Positions 8,448-15,905 of a stretch of 64,000 nt of DNA are shown piece by piece. Each line of letters begins with the position of its first letter. Position 1 is the first letter of the stretch. The notes beneath the pieces are model-generated. The model ran no database searches. It saw only the letters and a list, made by a program, of their open reading frames with translations, and was not told the origin of the DNA. A program made the position numbers and the translations under genes. The stretch is from Xanthobacter flavus (GTDB lineage: Bacteria; Pseudomonadota; Alphaproteobacteria; Rhizobiales; Xanthobacteraceae), in the NCBI RefSeq assembly GCF_017875275.1, contig NZ_JAGGML010000001.1:744001-808000 (forward strand). The letters run 5' to 3'.

Positions 8448-9158
8448 TCACGATACCGCGCTCTTCGCGCGCGGATGGGCGCGCACCAGGGCGCCGGCCG
8501 CGGCGCCCGCCTCCTCGAACCAGCTCGCATCGCGGTGCACCAGCGAGGCGGAGAAGGCGCCATCCAGCAGCAGCAGGATCTGCCGCGCCAGCGCCATGGG
8601 CGCATCGAAGCCGGCGGATTCCAGCTCGCACGCCAGCCACGTCGCGAAAGCCGCCTTGTGGCGGGCGCCGATCTTCACCGCCGGATGTCCGGGCAGGGCG
8701 GCGAGTTCGGCCGTGGTGCGCAGGAAGCCGCAGCCCTTCCACTTGGGATGCCGCGCGCTCTTGGCGAGGGCCGCGAAGATGGCCGCGACCTTCTCGTCCG
8801 CCCCGCCCTCGGCGGCGGCGAACCACCCCGCCATCTGCGTCAGGTTGGGCTGGTCGCGGGCATCGAGATAGGCGGCGACGAGGTCGTCCTTGCTGTCGAA
8901 ATGATAATAGAGCGTGCGCTTGGTGACGCCCGCCTTCTCCGCCACCGCATCCATGCTCACGCGGCCGATCCCCTCCGCATAGAACAGCTTCGAGGCGGCC
9001 TGGACGATGTTCGCCCGTGTGTCCTTGGCGCGGATGTTCTGGGCGCGGATGTCCTGGGCGCGTCCGTCCTGGGCGCGTCGGTCCTGAGAACGGGCATCGT
9101 GGGCGCGCTTTTCCTGGGCGCGCTTGTCTTGAACGCGGGCATTCGGGGGCTTCGGCAT
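8448..9158 (-). CDS. TetR family regulator with a pentapeptide-repeat N-terminal extension
   Basis: With an ATG at 9158 the protein has 236 residues. Residues 8-52 are nine tandem pentapeptides (RVQDK, RAQEK, RAHDA, RSQDR, RAQDG, RAQDI, RAQNI, RAKDT, RANIV) running straight into the TetR helix-turn-helix (AEKAGVTKRTLYYHFDSKDDL). The rest is a helical ligand/dimer domain. The DNA-binding part normally starts within a few residues of the N-terminus, so the roughly 45-residue charged extension is unusual. It diverges from the enoyl-CoA hydratase cassette and probably represses it through the dyad at 9168-9189. Confidence 0.88.
   Translation of the reverse strand: MPKPPNARVQDKRAQEKRAHDARSQDRRAQDGRAQDIRAQNIRAKDTRANIVQAASKLFYAEGIGRVSMDAVAEKAGVTKRTLYYHFDSKDDLVAAYLDARDQPNLTQMAGWFAAAEGGADEKVAAIFAALAKSARHPKWKGCGFLRTTAELAALPGHPAVKIGARHKAAFATWLACELESAGFDAPMALARQILLLLDGAFSASLVHRDASWFEEAGAAAGALVRAHPRAKSAVS
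9003..9137 (-). repeat. 15-bp coding minisatellite in the TetR gene
   Basis: Nine head-to-tail 15-bp units on the minus strand encode the consensus R-A-Q-D-x. They diverge most in the last codon of each unit; on the plus strand the shared core is CTGGGCGCG. Since 15 is a multiple of three, gain or loss of units keeps the frame. The array is inside the TetR coding sequence just before the DNA-binding domain. Confidence 0.85.
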
Positions 9159-9167
9159 GGCCGCAAG

Positions 9168-9189
9168 GTATACCGTACAGTGAGTATAC
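9168..9189. promoter_or_regulatory. Candidate TetR operator in the divergent promoter region
   Basis: Two GTATAC hexamers (9168-9173 and 9184-9189), each self-complementary, are 16 bp apart start to start. A further GTAC/AGTG core lies between them, giving an imperfect dyad of 22 bp. The site is 10 bp upstream of the TetR start and 53 bp upstream of the enoyl-CoA hydratase start, a typical place for a TetR autoregulatory operator. The assignment rests on position and symmetry. Confidence 0.45.
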
Positions 9190-9241
9190 TCAACCGGCCG
9201 CCGCGCGCATGGTCGGCGCCTCGCTGAACGAGGAGCCATCC

Positions 9242-10063
9242 ATGAACGCGAACGAGACGGCGCTTGTGCTGAAGACGGTGGACGGCGCCATCGCCACCCT
9301 CACCCTCAACCGTCCGGAAAAGCTCAACGCCCTGAGCTACGACACCATCGACACCCTCCTGCGCCACCTCGACGCCATCGAGGGCGACGCCGGCATCCGC
9401 GGCGTCATCCTCACCGGCACCGGACGCGCCTTCTCGGCGGGCGGCGACATTCCGGAATTCTCCCGCTCGGTGGCGGAGAGCCCCGATGCCGCGCTGCGGG
9501 ATTTCGTGGCGCGCGGCCAACGGCTGACGGCGCGGGTGGAAGCCTTCCGCAAGCCGCTGGTGGTCGCCGTCAACGGCCTCGCCTATGGCGGCGGATGCGA
9601 GGTGACGGAGGCGGCGCCGCTCGCCATCGCCAGCGACCGGGCGGTGTTCGCCAAGCCCGAGATCTTGCTCGGCATGCCGCCCACCTTCGGCGGCACCCAG
9701 CGCCTGCCCCGCCTCGCCGGCCGCAAGCGGGCCATGGAACTGCTGCTCACCGGCGAACCCTTCACGCCCCGGCGCGCACTGGAGCTGGGCCTCGTGAATG
9801 CCGTGGTGCCGCACGACGAACTGATGCCCCGCGCCCGCGACCTTCTGGAGCGCATCCTCGTCCACTCGCCGCTCGCGGTTTCGACCATCCTCACGGCGGT
9901 GACGCGGGGCATCAATGTGCCCATCGCCGAGGGCCTGCTGGTGGAGGCCGAGCAATTCGCCCGCATGGCCCCCACCGCCGACCTGCGCGCGGGCCTCGAC
10001 GCCTGGATCGCCCGCCGCGCGCCGACCTATCCCGGCGTCTGGACAGCAACGGCGGCCGGCTGA
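9242..10063 (+). CDS. Enoyl-CoA hydratase/isomerase (crotonase) family protein
   Basis: The 273-residue protein starts at ATG 9242 after a GAGGAG ribosome site. It has the crotonase entry IATLTLNRPEKLNALS, the first oxyanion-hole segment GRAFSAGGDIPEFS, the second YGGGCEVTEAAPLAIAS and the acid-bearing KPEILLGMPPTFGGTQRLPR. The family hydrates or isomerises acyl-CoA thioesters; the acid in PEILLG is kept, so hydration is plausible. It leads a plus-strand cassette with cupin, VOC and NTF2-like genes, which looks like a small catabolic route under TetR control. Confidence 0.88.
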   Translation: MNANETALVLKTVDGAIATLTLNRPEKLNALSYDTIDTLLRHLDAIEGDAGIRGVILTGTGRAFSAGGDIPEFSRSVAESPDAALRDFVARGQRLTARVEAFRKPLVVAVNGLAYGGGCEVTEAAPLAIASDRAVFAKPEILLGMPPTFGGTQRLPRLAGRKRAMELLLTGEPFTPRRALELGLVNAVVPHDELMPRARDLLERILVHSPLAVSTILTAVTRGINVPIAEGLLVEAEQFARMAPTADLRAGLDAWIARRAPTYPGVWTATAAG

Positions 10064-10114
10064 ATCATGTCGCCCCCGCCGCCGTCCCGTCCCATCATCC
10101 GTGAGGAGAATTCA

Positions 10115-10588
10115 ATGACAGAGCCCGCACGCACGCCGCTCGTCGCCAAGGACGTGCCGCCGCGCACCAAGCCTTCCAACTACCCCGCCCCCTTCGCGGC
10201 GCGCATGGCGGGGCGAGAGAAGCGGCAGCTGGGCGACGCCTTCGGCCTCTCCCGGTTCGGTGTGAACCTCACCACGCTGGCGCCGGGGGCACAGTCCGCG
10301 CTGCTCCATCGGCACAGCCGGTCGGAGGAGTTCGTCTACATCCTCGAAGGCACGCCCACCCTGCGCACGGACGAGGGCGAGTTCCCGCTCTCGCCCGGCA
10401 TGTGCATCGGCTTTCCGGCCAACGGCCTCGCCCATCACCTCGTCAATCAAAGCGCGGCGGACGTCCGCTATCTGGAAATCGGCGACCGCGATCCCGAGGA
10501 TGCCGGCACCTATCCCGAGGACGATCTCGTGGCGCAATTCTCCGCCACCGGCTGGTCCTTCACCCGCAAGGACGGCACGCCATGGTGA
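10115..10588 (+). CDS. Cupin-domain protein
   Basis: This protein of 157 residues starts at ATG 10115 behind GAGGAG. The two cupin motifs are visible: HRHSRSEEFVYILEG (His, His and Glu metal ligands) and the later LSPGMCIGFPANGLAHHLVN with the fourth ligand histidine. Cupins of this length are small metal-dependent isomerases or dioxygenases, or binding proteins. The exact reaction is not evident. It sits 51 bp after the enoyl-CoA hydratase gene and 7 bp before the VOC gene. Confidence 0.85.
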   Translation: MTEPARTPLVAKDVPPRTKPSNYPAPFAARMAGREKRQLGDAFGLSRFGVNLTTLAPGAQSALLHRHSRSEEFVYILEGTPTLRTDEGEFPLSPGMCIGFPANGLAHHLVNQSAADVRYLEIGDRDPEDAGTYPEDDLVAQFSATGWSFTRKDGTPW

Positions 10589-10595
10589 GGCCCGC

Positions 10596-10994
10596 ATGAT
10601 TTCCCACGTCAATGTCGGCACCAACGACATCGTTGCCGCGAAAGCCTTCTACGATCCTTTGATGGCGCGCCTCGGCTGGCGCCTGCGCTTCTTCGATGCC
10701 GCCGACGGGAAGGCCGGATGGCAGCCGGGGCCGGAGCGGTTTCCCCTGTTCCTGCTGAGCCGGCCGTTCGATGGCGGTCCCGCCACGCCCGGCAACGGCG
10801 CCATGGTCGCCCTGCTCGCACCGGACCGGGCGAGCGTGGACGACATCCACCGCATGGCGCTCGCCGCTGGCGGAACGGACGAAGGCGCCCCGGGCCTCAG
10901 GCCCCACTATCACCCCAACTATTATGGCGCCTATTTCCGCGACCGCGACGGCAACAAGATCTGCGTGTGCTGCCATGCGGCGCAGGGCGCATGA
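10596..10994 (+). CDS. VOC-superfamily (glyoxalase/dioxygenase-like) protein
   Basis: The 132-residue protein is a single VOC module pair: the start MISHVNVGTNDIVAAKAFYDPLMARLGW and the end YYGAYFRDRDGNKICVCCH are typical of family members that bind a divalent metal. VOC proteins include lyases, isomerases and dioxygenases, so the reaction is open. Its stop overlaps the ATG of the next gene by four bases (10991-10994), showing cotranscription with the NTF2-like gene. Confidence 0.85.
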   Translation: MISHVNVGTNDIVAAKAFYDPLMARLGWRLRFFDAADGKAGWQPGPERFPLFLLSRPFDGGPATPGNGAMVALLAPDRASVDDIHRMALAAGGTDEGAPGLRPHYHPNYYGAYFRDRDGNKICVCCHAAQGA

Positions 10995-11458
10995 GCCAAC
11001 CGGAGGCTCCCGACGTGACGCTCACCCGTGAGCAGATGCATGCCCACGCACAGGCCTGGATCGCCGCCTGGAACCGGCGCGACGTGGAGGCGGTCCTCTC
11101 CGCCTTCGCCGACCACGCCCGCTTCCGCAGCCCCATCGCCCTGCAAGTCACGGGATGCGCGACACTGGAAGGCCGCCCGGCTATCGAAGCTTATTGGCAA
11201 GAGGCGCTGGGGCGGATCGAGCGGCTGGAGTTCCGTCTCCTCGCCGCCATCTGCGACGAGCCGGGCCAGCGCATGGTGGTCCACTATGAGGCGACGCTGG
11301 GCGACGCCACCCGCCGCGCATGCGAGATCTTCGTCTTCCGCGGCGGGTTGAAGGTCGAGGCCGAAGCGCTCTATGGCGATACGGTCGCGCTGCCGGGCGG
11401 CGGCGCGGCGGGCGCCTCCGAGGCCGCGGCGCCCGTCTCCGGCATGGCGAAGAGATAG
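10991..11458 (+). CDS. NTF2-like (SnoaL-type) protein
   Basis: The 155-residue protein has an NTF2-like core at about residues 12-125: WIAAWNRRDVEAVLSAFADHARFRSP, then the cone strands ending CEIFVFRGGLKVEAEALYG. The family includes small isomerases, dehydratases and polyketide cyclases. The last 30 residues (Gly/Ala-rich) lie past the domain and are encoded in DNA that also codes antisense for the end of the MFS transporter, an 88-bp tail-to-tail overlap. Confidence 0.8.
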   Translation: MSQPEAPDVTLTREQMHAHAQAWIAAWNRRDVEAVLSAFADHARFRSPIALQVTGCATLEGRPAIEAYWQEALGRIERLEFRLLAAICDEPGQRMVVHYEATLGDATRRACEIFVFRGGLKVEAEALYGDTVALPGGGAAGASEAAAPVSGMAKR

Positions 11459-12690
11459 AGCAGGAAGCCGGCTGCCGCGATGGCGGAGAGGGTGAGGAAG
11501 GCGGCGCTGTAGCCGGCGGCGACGATGGTCACGCCGGCGATGGAGGCGGAGAAGGCCGCGCCCAGCCCCTGCGCCGTGGCCACCGCGCCCTGGCTCACGT
11601 TGAAGCGCCCGGTGCCGCGCGTCAGGTCCGCCACCACCACCGGGAAGAGCGCGCCGAAGATGCCGGCGCCCACACCGTCGAGGCACTGCACGGTGAACAG
11701 CCAGAACGGATCGCTGGAGAGGGTGTAGAGCGCACCGCGCAGCGCCAGCACGGCGAAGGCGACGAGGAAGATGGGCTTTCGTCCCCACGCATCCGCCTTC
11801 GCGCCGACCATGATCGCCATGGGCACCATCACGCACTGCGCCGCCACGATGCACAGGGCGATGAGCGAGGTCGCCTGCTCCTTGCCCACCACATAGGTGA
11901 GCAACTGCCCGGTGGTGGGCAGCATGGCCGCATTGGAGAGGTGGAAGAGGAAGCAGGTGAGCGCGAAGATCAGCAGCGGCCGGCTCGACAGGAGAGTCTT
12001 CAGGCCCGACGGATGTTCGTGGTGGGCGGCATCGTGGGCGAGGCCGCGGGCCAGCGTGTCGTCGATCTCGCGGCGCGGCACCACCAGCATGGCGCCGATG
12101 CTGAGCGCGGCCAGCACCGCCATGAGCCAGAACACCACGATGGGACCGAACAGCACGGCGGTTCCGGCGGCGATGGCGGCGGAGACGGCGTTGCCGAGAT
12201 GGTTGAACGCCTCGTTGCGCCCGATGCGCCGCGCGAACGCCTTCGGCCCCACGAGGCCCAGCGTGATGCCCGAGAGCGCGGGCGGGAAGATGGCCCCCGC
12301 CATGGCCGCCAGCGACTGGCTGCCCGCCACCAGATAGAAATTGGAGAGGAAGGGCAGCGAGAGGCAGGCGAGCGTCACCGCCAGCGCGCCGGCGATCACG
12401 ATGGCCGGCTTGTTGCGGCTGCTATCGATGAGCGCGCCGGCCGGGGTCTGGGCGAGGAGGCCGGTGAGGCCGGCGATGGTCATCACGAAGCCGACGGTGG
12501 CCTCCGTCCAGCCCTGCTCCGGCCCGCGCACGGCGAGGAGATAGATGGCGAGATAGGGCCCGAGCCCGTCGCGCACGTCGGCGAGAAAGAAGTTGAGCGC
12601 GTCGAGCCCCAGCATGGCGCGGCGCGATGGCCCTTGATGGGCCGCTGCGCCGCCACCCTGCCCCACCGCCTGAACATCACCCGCGACCAT
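11371..12690 (-). CDS. Major facilitator superfamily transporter
   Basis: I chose the ATG at 12690 (preceded by a G-rich ribosome site), giving 439 residues. An open frame extends further upstream and an internal start at 12615 (MLGLDALNFFLADVRDGLG) is also possible. Twelve hydrophobic segments are visible, with the MFS loop motif as GALIDSSRNKPAIV between helices 2 and 3 and a second copy GAKADAWGRKPIFLV in the C-half. It probably exports or imports a small molecule across the inner membrane. The substrate is unknown. Confidence 0.85.
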   Translation of the reverse strand: MVAGDVQAVGQGGGAAAHQGPSRRAMLGLDALNFFLADVRDGLGPYLAIYLLAVRGPEQGWTEATVGFVMTIAGLTGLLAQTPAGALIDSSRNKPAIVIAGALAVTLACLSLPFLSNFYLVAGSQSLAAMAGAIFPPALSGITLGLVGPKAFARRIGRNEAFNHLGNAVSAAIAAGTAVLFGPIVVFWLMAVLAALSIGAMLVVPRREIDDTLARGLAHDAAHHEHPSGLKTLLSSRPLLIFALTCFLFHLSNAAMLPTTGQLLTYVVGKEQATSLIALCIVAAQCVMVPMAIMVGAKADAWGRKPIFLVAFAVLALRGALYTLSSDPFWLFTVQCLDGVGAGIFGALFPVVVADLTRGTGRFNVSQGAVATAQGLGAAFSASIAGVTIVAAGYSAAFLTLSAIAAAGFLLYLFAMPETGAAASEAPAAPPPGSATVSP

Positions 12691-12959
12691 CGGCAGCCCC
12701 CCAACTCGTCCAACCCCTACGCGGAAAAGCGGCCGAATCGTCCCGCCATCAGGGCACGACGCAGCGGCAGCGTGACAACGCCGCCGGATACGCTCCAGAT
12801 CCAGCTCGCCGCGCAGCCAATTTCGCCGGCGTAGCGGACGCCGCGTCATCCGATTCCGCTTTACGTTGGGAGGAGACAACCTTAGGTTCCCCCTCCGCCG
12901 TGCGGGGGACCTTTGTGCGGGGGCTGGCGCGCGGGGGGAGTTCGGAGGGACGCGGCGCG

Positions 12960-13550
12960 ATGAAGCGGTCTACTCAGATCAGCCTTGGCCTGCTCCTCGG
13001 CGGGACGGTGCTGACCTTCTACGCCTGCAGCGGCCCCGATGAGACCGCCGAACTCGTCTATGAAGGCAATCACGCGGACGCGGTGCGCCAGTGCGTCGCC
13101 GACGACGTGCCGGCGCAGACCTGCGCAACCGCCTATGCCGAGGCGCAGCGCGCCCATGCGCAGACCGCGCCGCGCTTCACCTCCCGCGCCGAGTGCGAGC
13201 GCGCCACCGACAGCGCCTGCGACTTCACGGTGGTGAAACGGTTCGACGGCACCCTCGCGGACGTGGTGGTGCCGCTCATGACCGGCTTTCTTCTCAGCCA
13301 GGCGCTGCCCGGCCGCGAGGCGAATGTGGGCACGCCGCTCTATCGCTCCCTGAAGGATCCGACCTCCTACCGGCAGCTCTCCGCCTTCACTCGCGTCAGT
13401 GCCGGCGTCGGTCCCGCAGGCGGCGGCGGCATGGCCCTCGGCCCGACGACGGTGGGCGGCGGCAAGGGCATCGGCGCGGGGGGACGCGGCGGGTTCGGTG
13501 CCCATGGCAGCGGCGGCAAGGGCGGCGGGGGAAAAGGCGGCGGCTCCTGA
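12960..13550 (+). CDS. DUF1190 (YgiB-like) envelope protein with a glycine-rich tail
   Basis: The 196-residue protein has an N-terminal hydrophobic segment ending FYACSG; Cys23 may be a non-ideal lipobox. A cysteine-containing core follows (AVRQCVADDVPAQTCATAY ... SRAECERATDSACDF) that matches the YgiB family. The last 50 residues are very rich in Gly (GGGK/GGRGG blocks). A GGAGGGA ribosome site precedes the ATG at 12960. Its stop overlaps the ATG of the glutathionylspermidine-synthase-like gene, the same pairing as ygiB-ygiC in enterobacteria. The function is not known. Confidence 0.8.
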   Translation: MKRSTQISLGLLLGGTVLTFYACSGPDETAELVYEGNHADAVRQCVADDVPAQTCATAYAEAQRAHAQTAPRFTSRAECERATDSACDFTVVKRFDGTLADVVVPLMTGFLLSQALPGREANVGTPLYRSLKDPTSYRQLSAFTRVSAGVGPAGGGGMALGPTTVGGGKGIGAGGRGGFGAHGSGGKGGGGKGGGS

Positions 13551-14704
13551 TGCGGCGCCATTCCATCTCCCCGCGCCCGGACTGGCGGGCGACGGCGCAA
13601 CGGCTCGGCTTCCACTTCGCCAACATGTATGGCGCGCCCTATTGGGATGAGAGCGCCATGTTCTCGTTCTCCCTCGCCGAGATCGAGGACGCCATTGAGG
13701 ACCCCAGCCGCGACCTCCACCAGATGTGCCTCGCCCTCGCCGAACGGGCGGTGGCGGACCCGCGCGTCATGGCCCGGCTTGGCGTGCCGGAGGCTCATCG
13801 CGATCTGGTGGCTGCCTCGTGGCACGCCGCCGACCCCACGCTCTACGGCCGCTTCGATCTCGCCTACGACGGCACGGGGCCGGCCAAGCTATTGGAATAC
13901 AACGCCGACACCCCCACCGGCCTTTATGAAGCCGCCGTCTTCCAGTGGATCTGGCTGGAGGAGGCGCGCGGCCTCGGCATCGTTCCTTCCGGCGCCGACC
14001 AGTTCAATTCGGTGCACGAACGCCTCGTGGCGCAGTTCGCCGCCATGGGCACCGCGCCGCGCCTCCACCTCGCCGGCATGCTGGACGATGTGGAGGACGG
14101 CGGCACGCTGGCCTATCTCGCAGATTGCGCGCAGCAGGCCGGCAACCGGGTGCAGCTCATCAACATGGCCGACATCGGTGTCGATGTGCGCGGACGCTTC
14201 ATCGATCTCGACAATCTCGTCATCTCGTGGATGTTCAAGCTCTATCCGTGGGAATGGATGTTCGACGAGGCTTTCGCCGTACACCTCGCCGGCGCCCGCT
14301 GCGCCTTCATTGAGCCCCCGTGGAAGGCGATGCTCTCCACCAAGGCCATCCTGCCCTTGCTGTGGGAGATGTTCCCCGGCCACCCCAACCTGCTGCCGGC
14401 CTATTTCGCCGGAGACCCCCGCGCCGACGCGCTGGGCGATCACGTGGTGAAGCCGCTGTTCTCCCGCGAAGGCGAGAACGTGACGCTGGTGCGCGGCGGC
14501 CGAGCCCAGACGACGCCCGGACCCTACGGCGAAGAGGGCCATGTGGTGCAGGCGGCCGCCCCGCTCTTTGAATCCGCCCACGGATATGCGGTGATCGGCA
14601 GCTGGATCGTCGGCGACACCGCCTGCGGCATCGGCATCAGGGAGGACGCCTCCCCCATCACCGCCAACCTCTCCCGCTTCGTGCCGCACATCATCGACGG
14701 CTGA
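13550..14704 (+). CDS. Glutathionylspermidine synthase family protein (YgiC-like ATP-grasp ligase)
   Basis: The 384-residue protein matches the synthetase half of glutathionylspermidine synthase with no amidase domain: RPDWRATAQRLGFHF start, the acid segment LLEYNADTPTGLYEAAV, FIEPPWKAMLSTKAILPLLWE, the phosphate-loop region VVKPLFSREGENVTLV and the end VGDTACGIGIREDASPIT. The family joins an amine to a glycyl carboxylate using ATP; the true substrate of YgiC-like members is not established. It is translationally coupled to the YgiB-like gene (TGATG at 13548-13552). Confidence 0.85.
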   Translation: MRRHSISPRPDWRATAQRLGFHFANMYGAPYWDESAMFSFSLAEIEDAIEDPSRDLHQMCLALAERAVADPRVMARLGVPEAHRDLVAASWHAADPTLYGRFDLAYDGTGPAKLLEYNADTPTGLYEAAVFQWIWLEEARGLGIVPSGADQFNSVHERLVAQFAAMGTAPRLHLAGMLDDVEDGGTLAYLADCAQQAGNRVQLINMADIGVDVRGRFIDLDNLVISWMFKLYPWEWMFDEAFAVHLAGARCAFIEPPWKAMLSTKAILPLLWEMFPGHPNLLPAYFAGDPRADALGDHVVKPLFSREGENVTLVRGGRAQTTPGPYGEEGHVVQAAAPLFESAHGYAVIGSWIVGDTACGIGIREDASPITANLSRFVPHIIDG

Positions 14705-14712
14705 GCCCGCCC

Positions 14713-14850
14713 TCACGGCTCGGCGCGGTGCTCCTCGCGGGCGGCCTCCCCCACGTCCCGTGCGGCATCGAGGTTGAGGGCGGCGATGGCGAGGCCGACG
14801 ATGAGGTCCGGCCAGGCCGAGCGCCAGAGGAAGGCGGTGACCCGAGGCGC
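14713..14850 (-). pseudogene. C-terminal remnant of a cation-diffusion-facilitator efflux protein
   Basis: Reading leftward from about 14838, the frame TAFLWRSAWPDLIVGLAIAALN, followed by LDAARDVGEAAREEHRAEP and a stop at 14713, closely resembles the last membrane helix and tail of CzcD/YiiP-type Zn/Co/Cd efflux proteins. Nothing upstream in this frame continues the family, since the uppP gene occupies that DNA. It therefore looks like the surviving 3' end of a deleted gene. There is no start codon or ribosome site of its own. Confidence 0.55.
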
Positions 14851-14878
14851 GCGACGTGTCGAGAGCCCCGCGACAGGC

Positions 14879-15751
14879 TCAGGAGAGCACGCCCCGCCAC
14901 ACCGCCACCAGCAGGAACACGCCCATGCCGACGCGGTAGAACACGAAGGGCCAGGAGGAGAGGCGCTCCATCACCCGCATCAGCGTCCAGATGGCGACGA
15001 AGGCGGAGAGCGAGGCGGTGAGGAGGCCGACGCCAAGCACCTCCCAGCCCTGCATGTCGAGGCCGGCGTGGTGCAGCTCCAGCAATTCCTTCACGCCCGC
15101 CGCGAAGATGGCCGGCAGGCCGAGCAGGAAGGAGAAGCGCGCGGCATCCTCCCGGCGCAGGCCGAGGAACATGGCCGCCGTCAGCGTCGAGCCCGAGCGC
15201 GACACGCCGGGAATGAGCGCGCCCACCTGCGCGAGGCCCACCCCAAGCGCGTCGGGGAGCCTGATCTGCGCGAAGGTGCGGGTGTGGCGGCTGGTCATTT
15301 CCGCGATGCCCAGCAGCAGGCCCATGACAAGGCTCGCCGCGCCGATGACCCACAGTTCGCGCAGGGGCGAGCCGCAGGCATTGAGCTTGTCCTTCAGCAG
15401 CACGCCGCCGATGACGATGGGGATGGTGCCGAGGATGATGCCGAGCACCGTCTTCGGCGCGTGGGCGGTGAAATCTCCGGCCCGCACGGCGGAGAGGGAG
15501 CCGCAGGCGAGCGCGCGCAGATCGCTCCAGAAATAGGTGACCACCGCGAACAGAGCGGCGAGCTGCATGGCCGCCGAGAAGGCGGAGCCGGGATCGGGCC
15601 AGCCGAGCAGCGCCGGCACGAGGCGCATGTGCGCCGTGGAGGAGATGGGCAGAAGCTCGGTGATGCCCTGCACGACGCCGAGGATGGCGACCTTGCCGGT
15701 GCCGAGGGCGACGAACCCGGTGTCCACCCCGCTGGTGCAGACGCTGGCCAT
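14879..15751 (-). CDS. uppP: Undecaprenyl-diphosphatase
   Basis: With the ATG at 15751 the protein has 290 residues, as usual for UppP/BacA. The family's two active-site motifs are present: QGITELLPISSTAH near residue 30 and PGVSRSGST near residue 175, along with eight or so membrane helices. It dephosphorylates undecaprenyl diphosphate to recycle the lipid carrier for peptidoglycan and gives bacitracin tolerance. It lies 154 bp after btuD on the same strand. Read-through from the B12 operon is possible, but a separate promoter in the gap is equally likely. Confidence 0.93.
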   Translation of the reverse strand: MASVCTSGVDTGFVALGTGKVAILGVVQGITELLPISSTAHMRLVPALLGWPDPGSAFSAAMQLAALFAVVTYFWSDLRALACGSLSAVRAGDFTAHAPKTVLGIILGTIPIVIGGVLLKDKLNACGSPLRELWVIGAASLVMGLLLGIAEMTSRHTRTFAQIRLPDALGVGLAQVGALIPGVSRSGSTLTAAMFLGLRREDAARFSFLLGLPAIFAAGVKELLELHHAGLDMQGWEVLGVGLLTASLSAFVAIWTLMRVMERLSSWPFVFYRVGMGVFLLVAVWRGVLS

Positions 15752-15905
15752 GGTGTCGGTTTCCGCTTGCTGTGAGAACGGCGGGGGACGGGAAAAACTG
15801 AAGGCCTTCGTTGCTATCCGCTTCGCGCCGGGGACGAAACCGGACAGGGTGCGCGTTGTCACCGCAGTCCCGTTGCGGAAGGGCGACGGATGTCCTGCCG
15901 CGGCC

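Noticed and set aside
9003-9137. Short tandem units resembling a CRISPR or iteron array.
   Set aside because: The units are 15 bp with no spacers, in frame inside the TetR gene, and code for a regular pentapeptide.
14691-15353. A 220-codon minus-strand frame overlapping uppP.
   Set aside because: It runs out of frame through uppP and yields an Arg/Gly/Pro-rich product. The real signal there is uppP plus the efflux-gene remnant in another frame.
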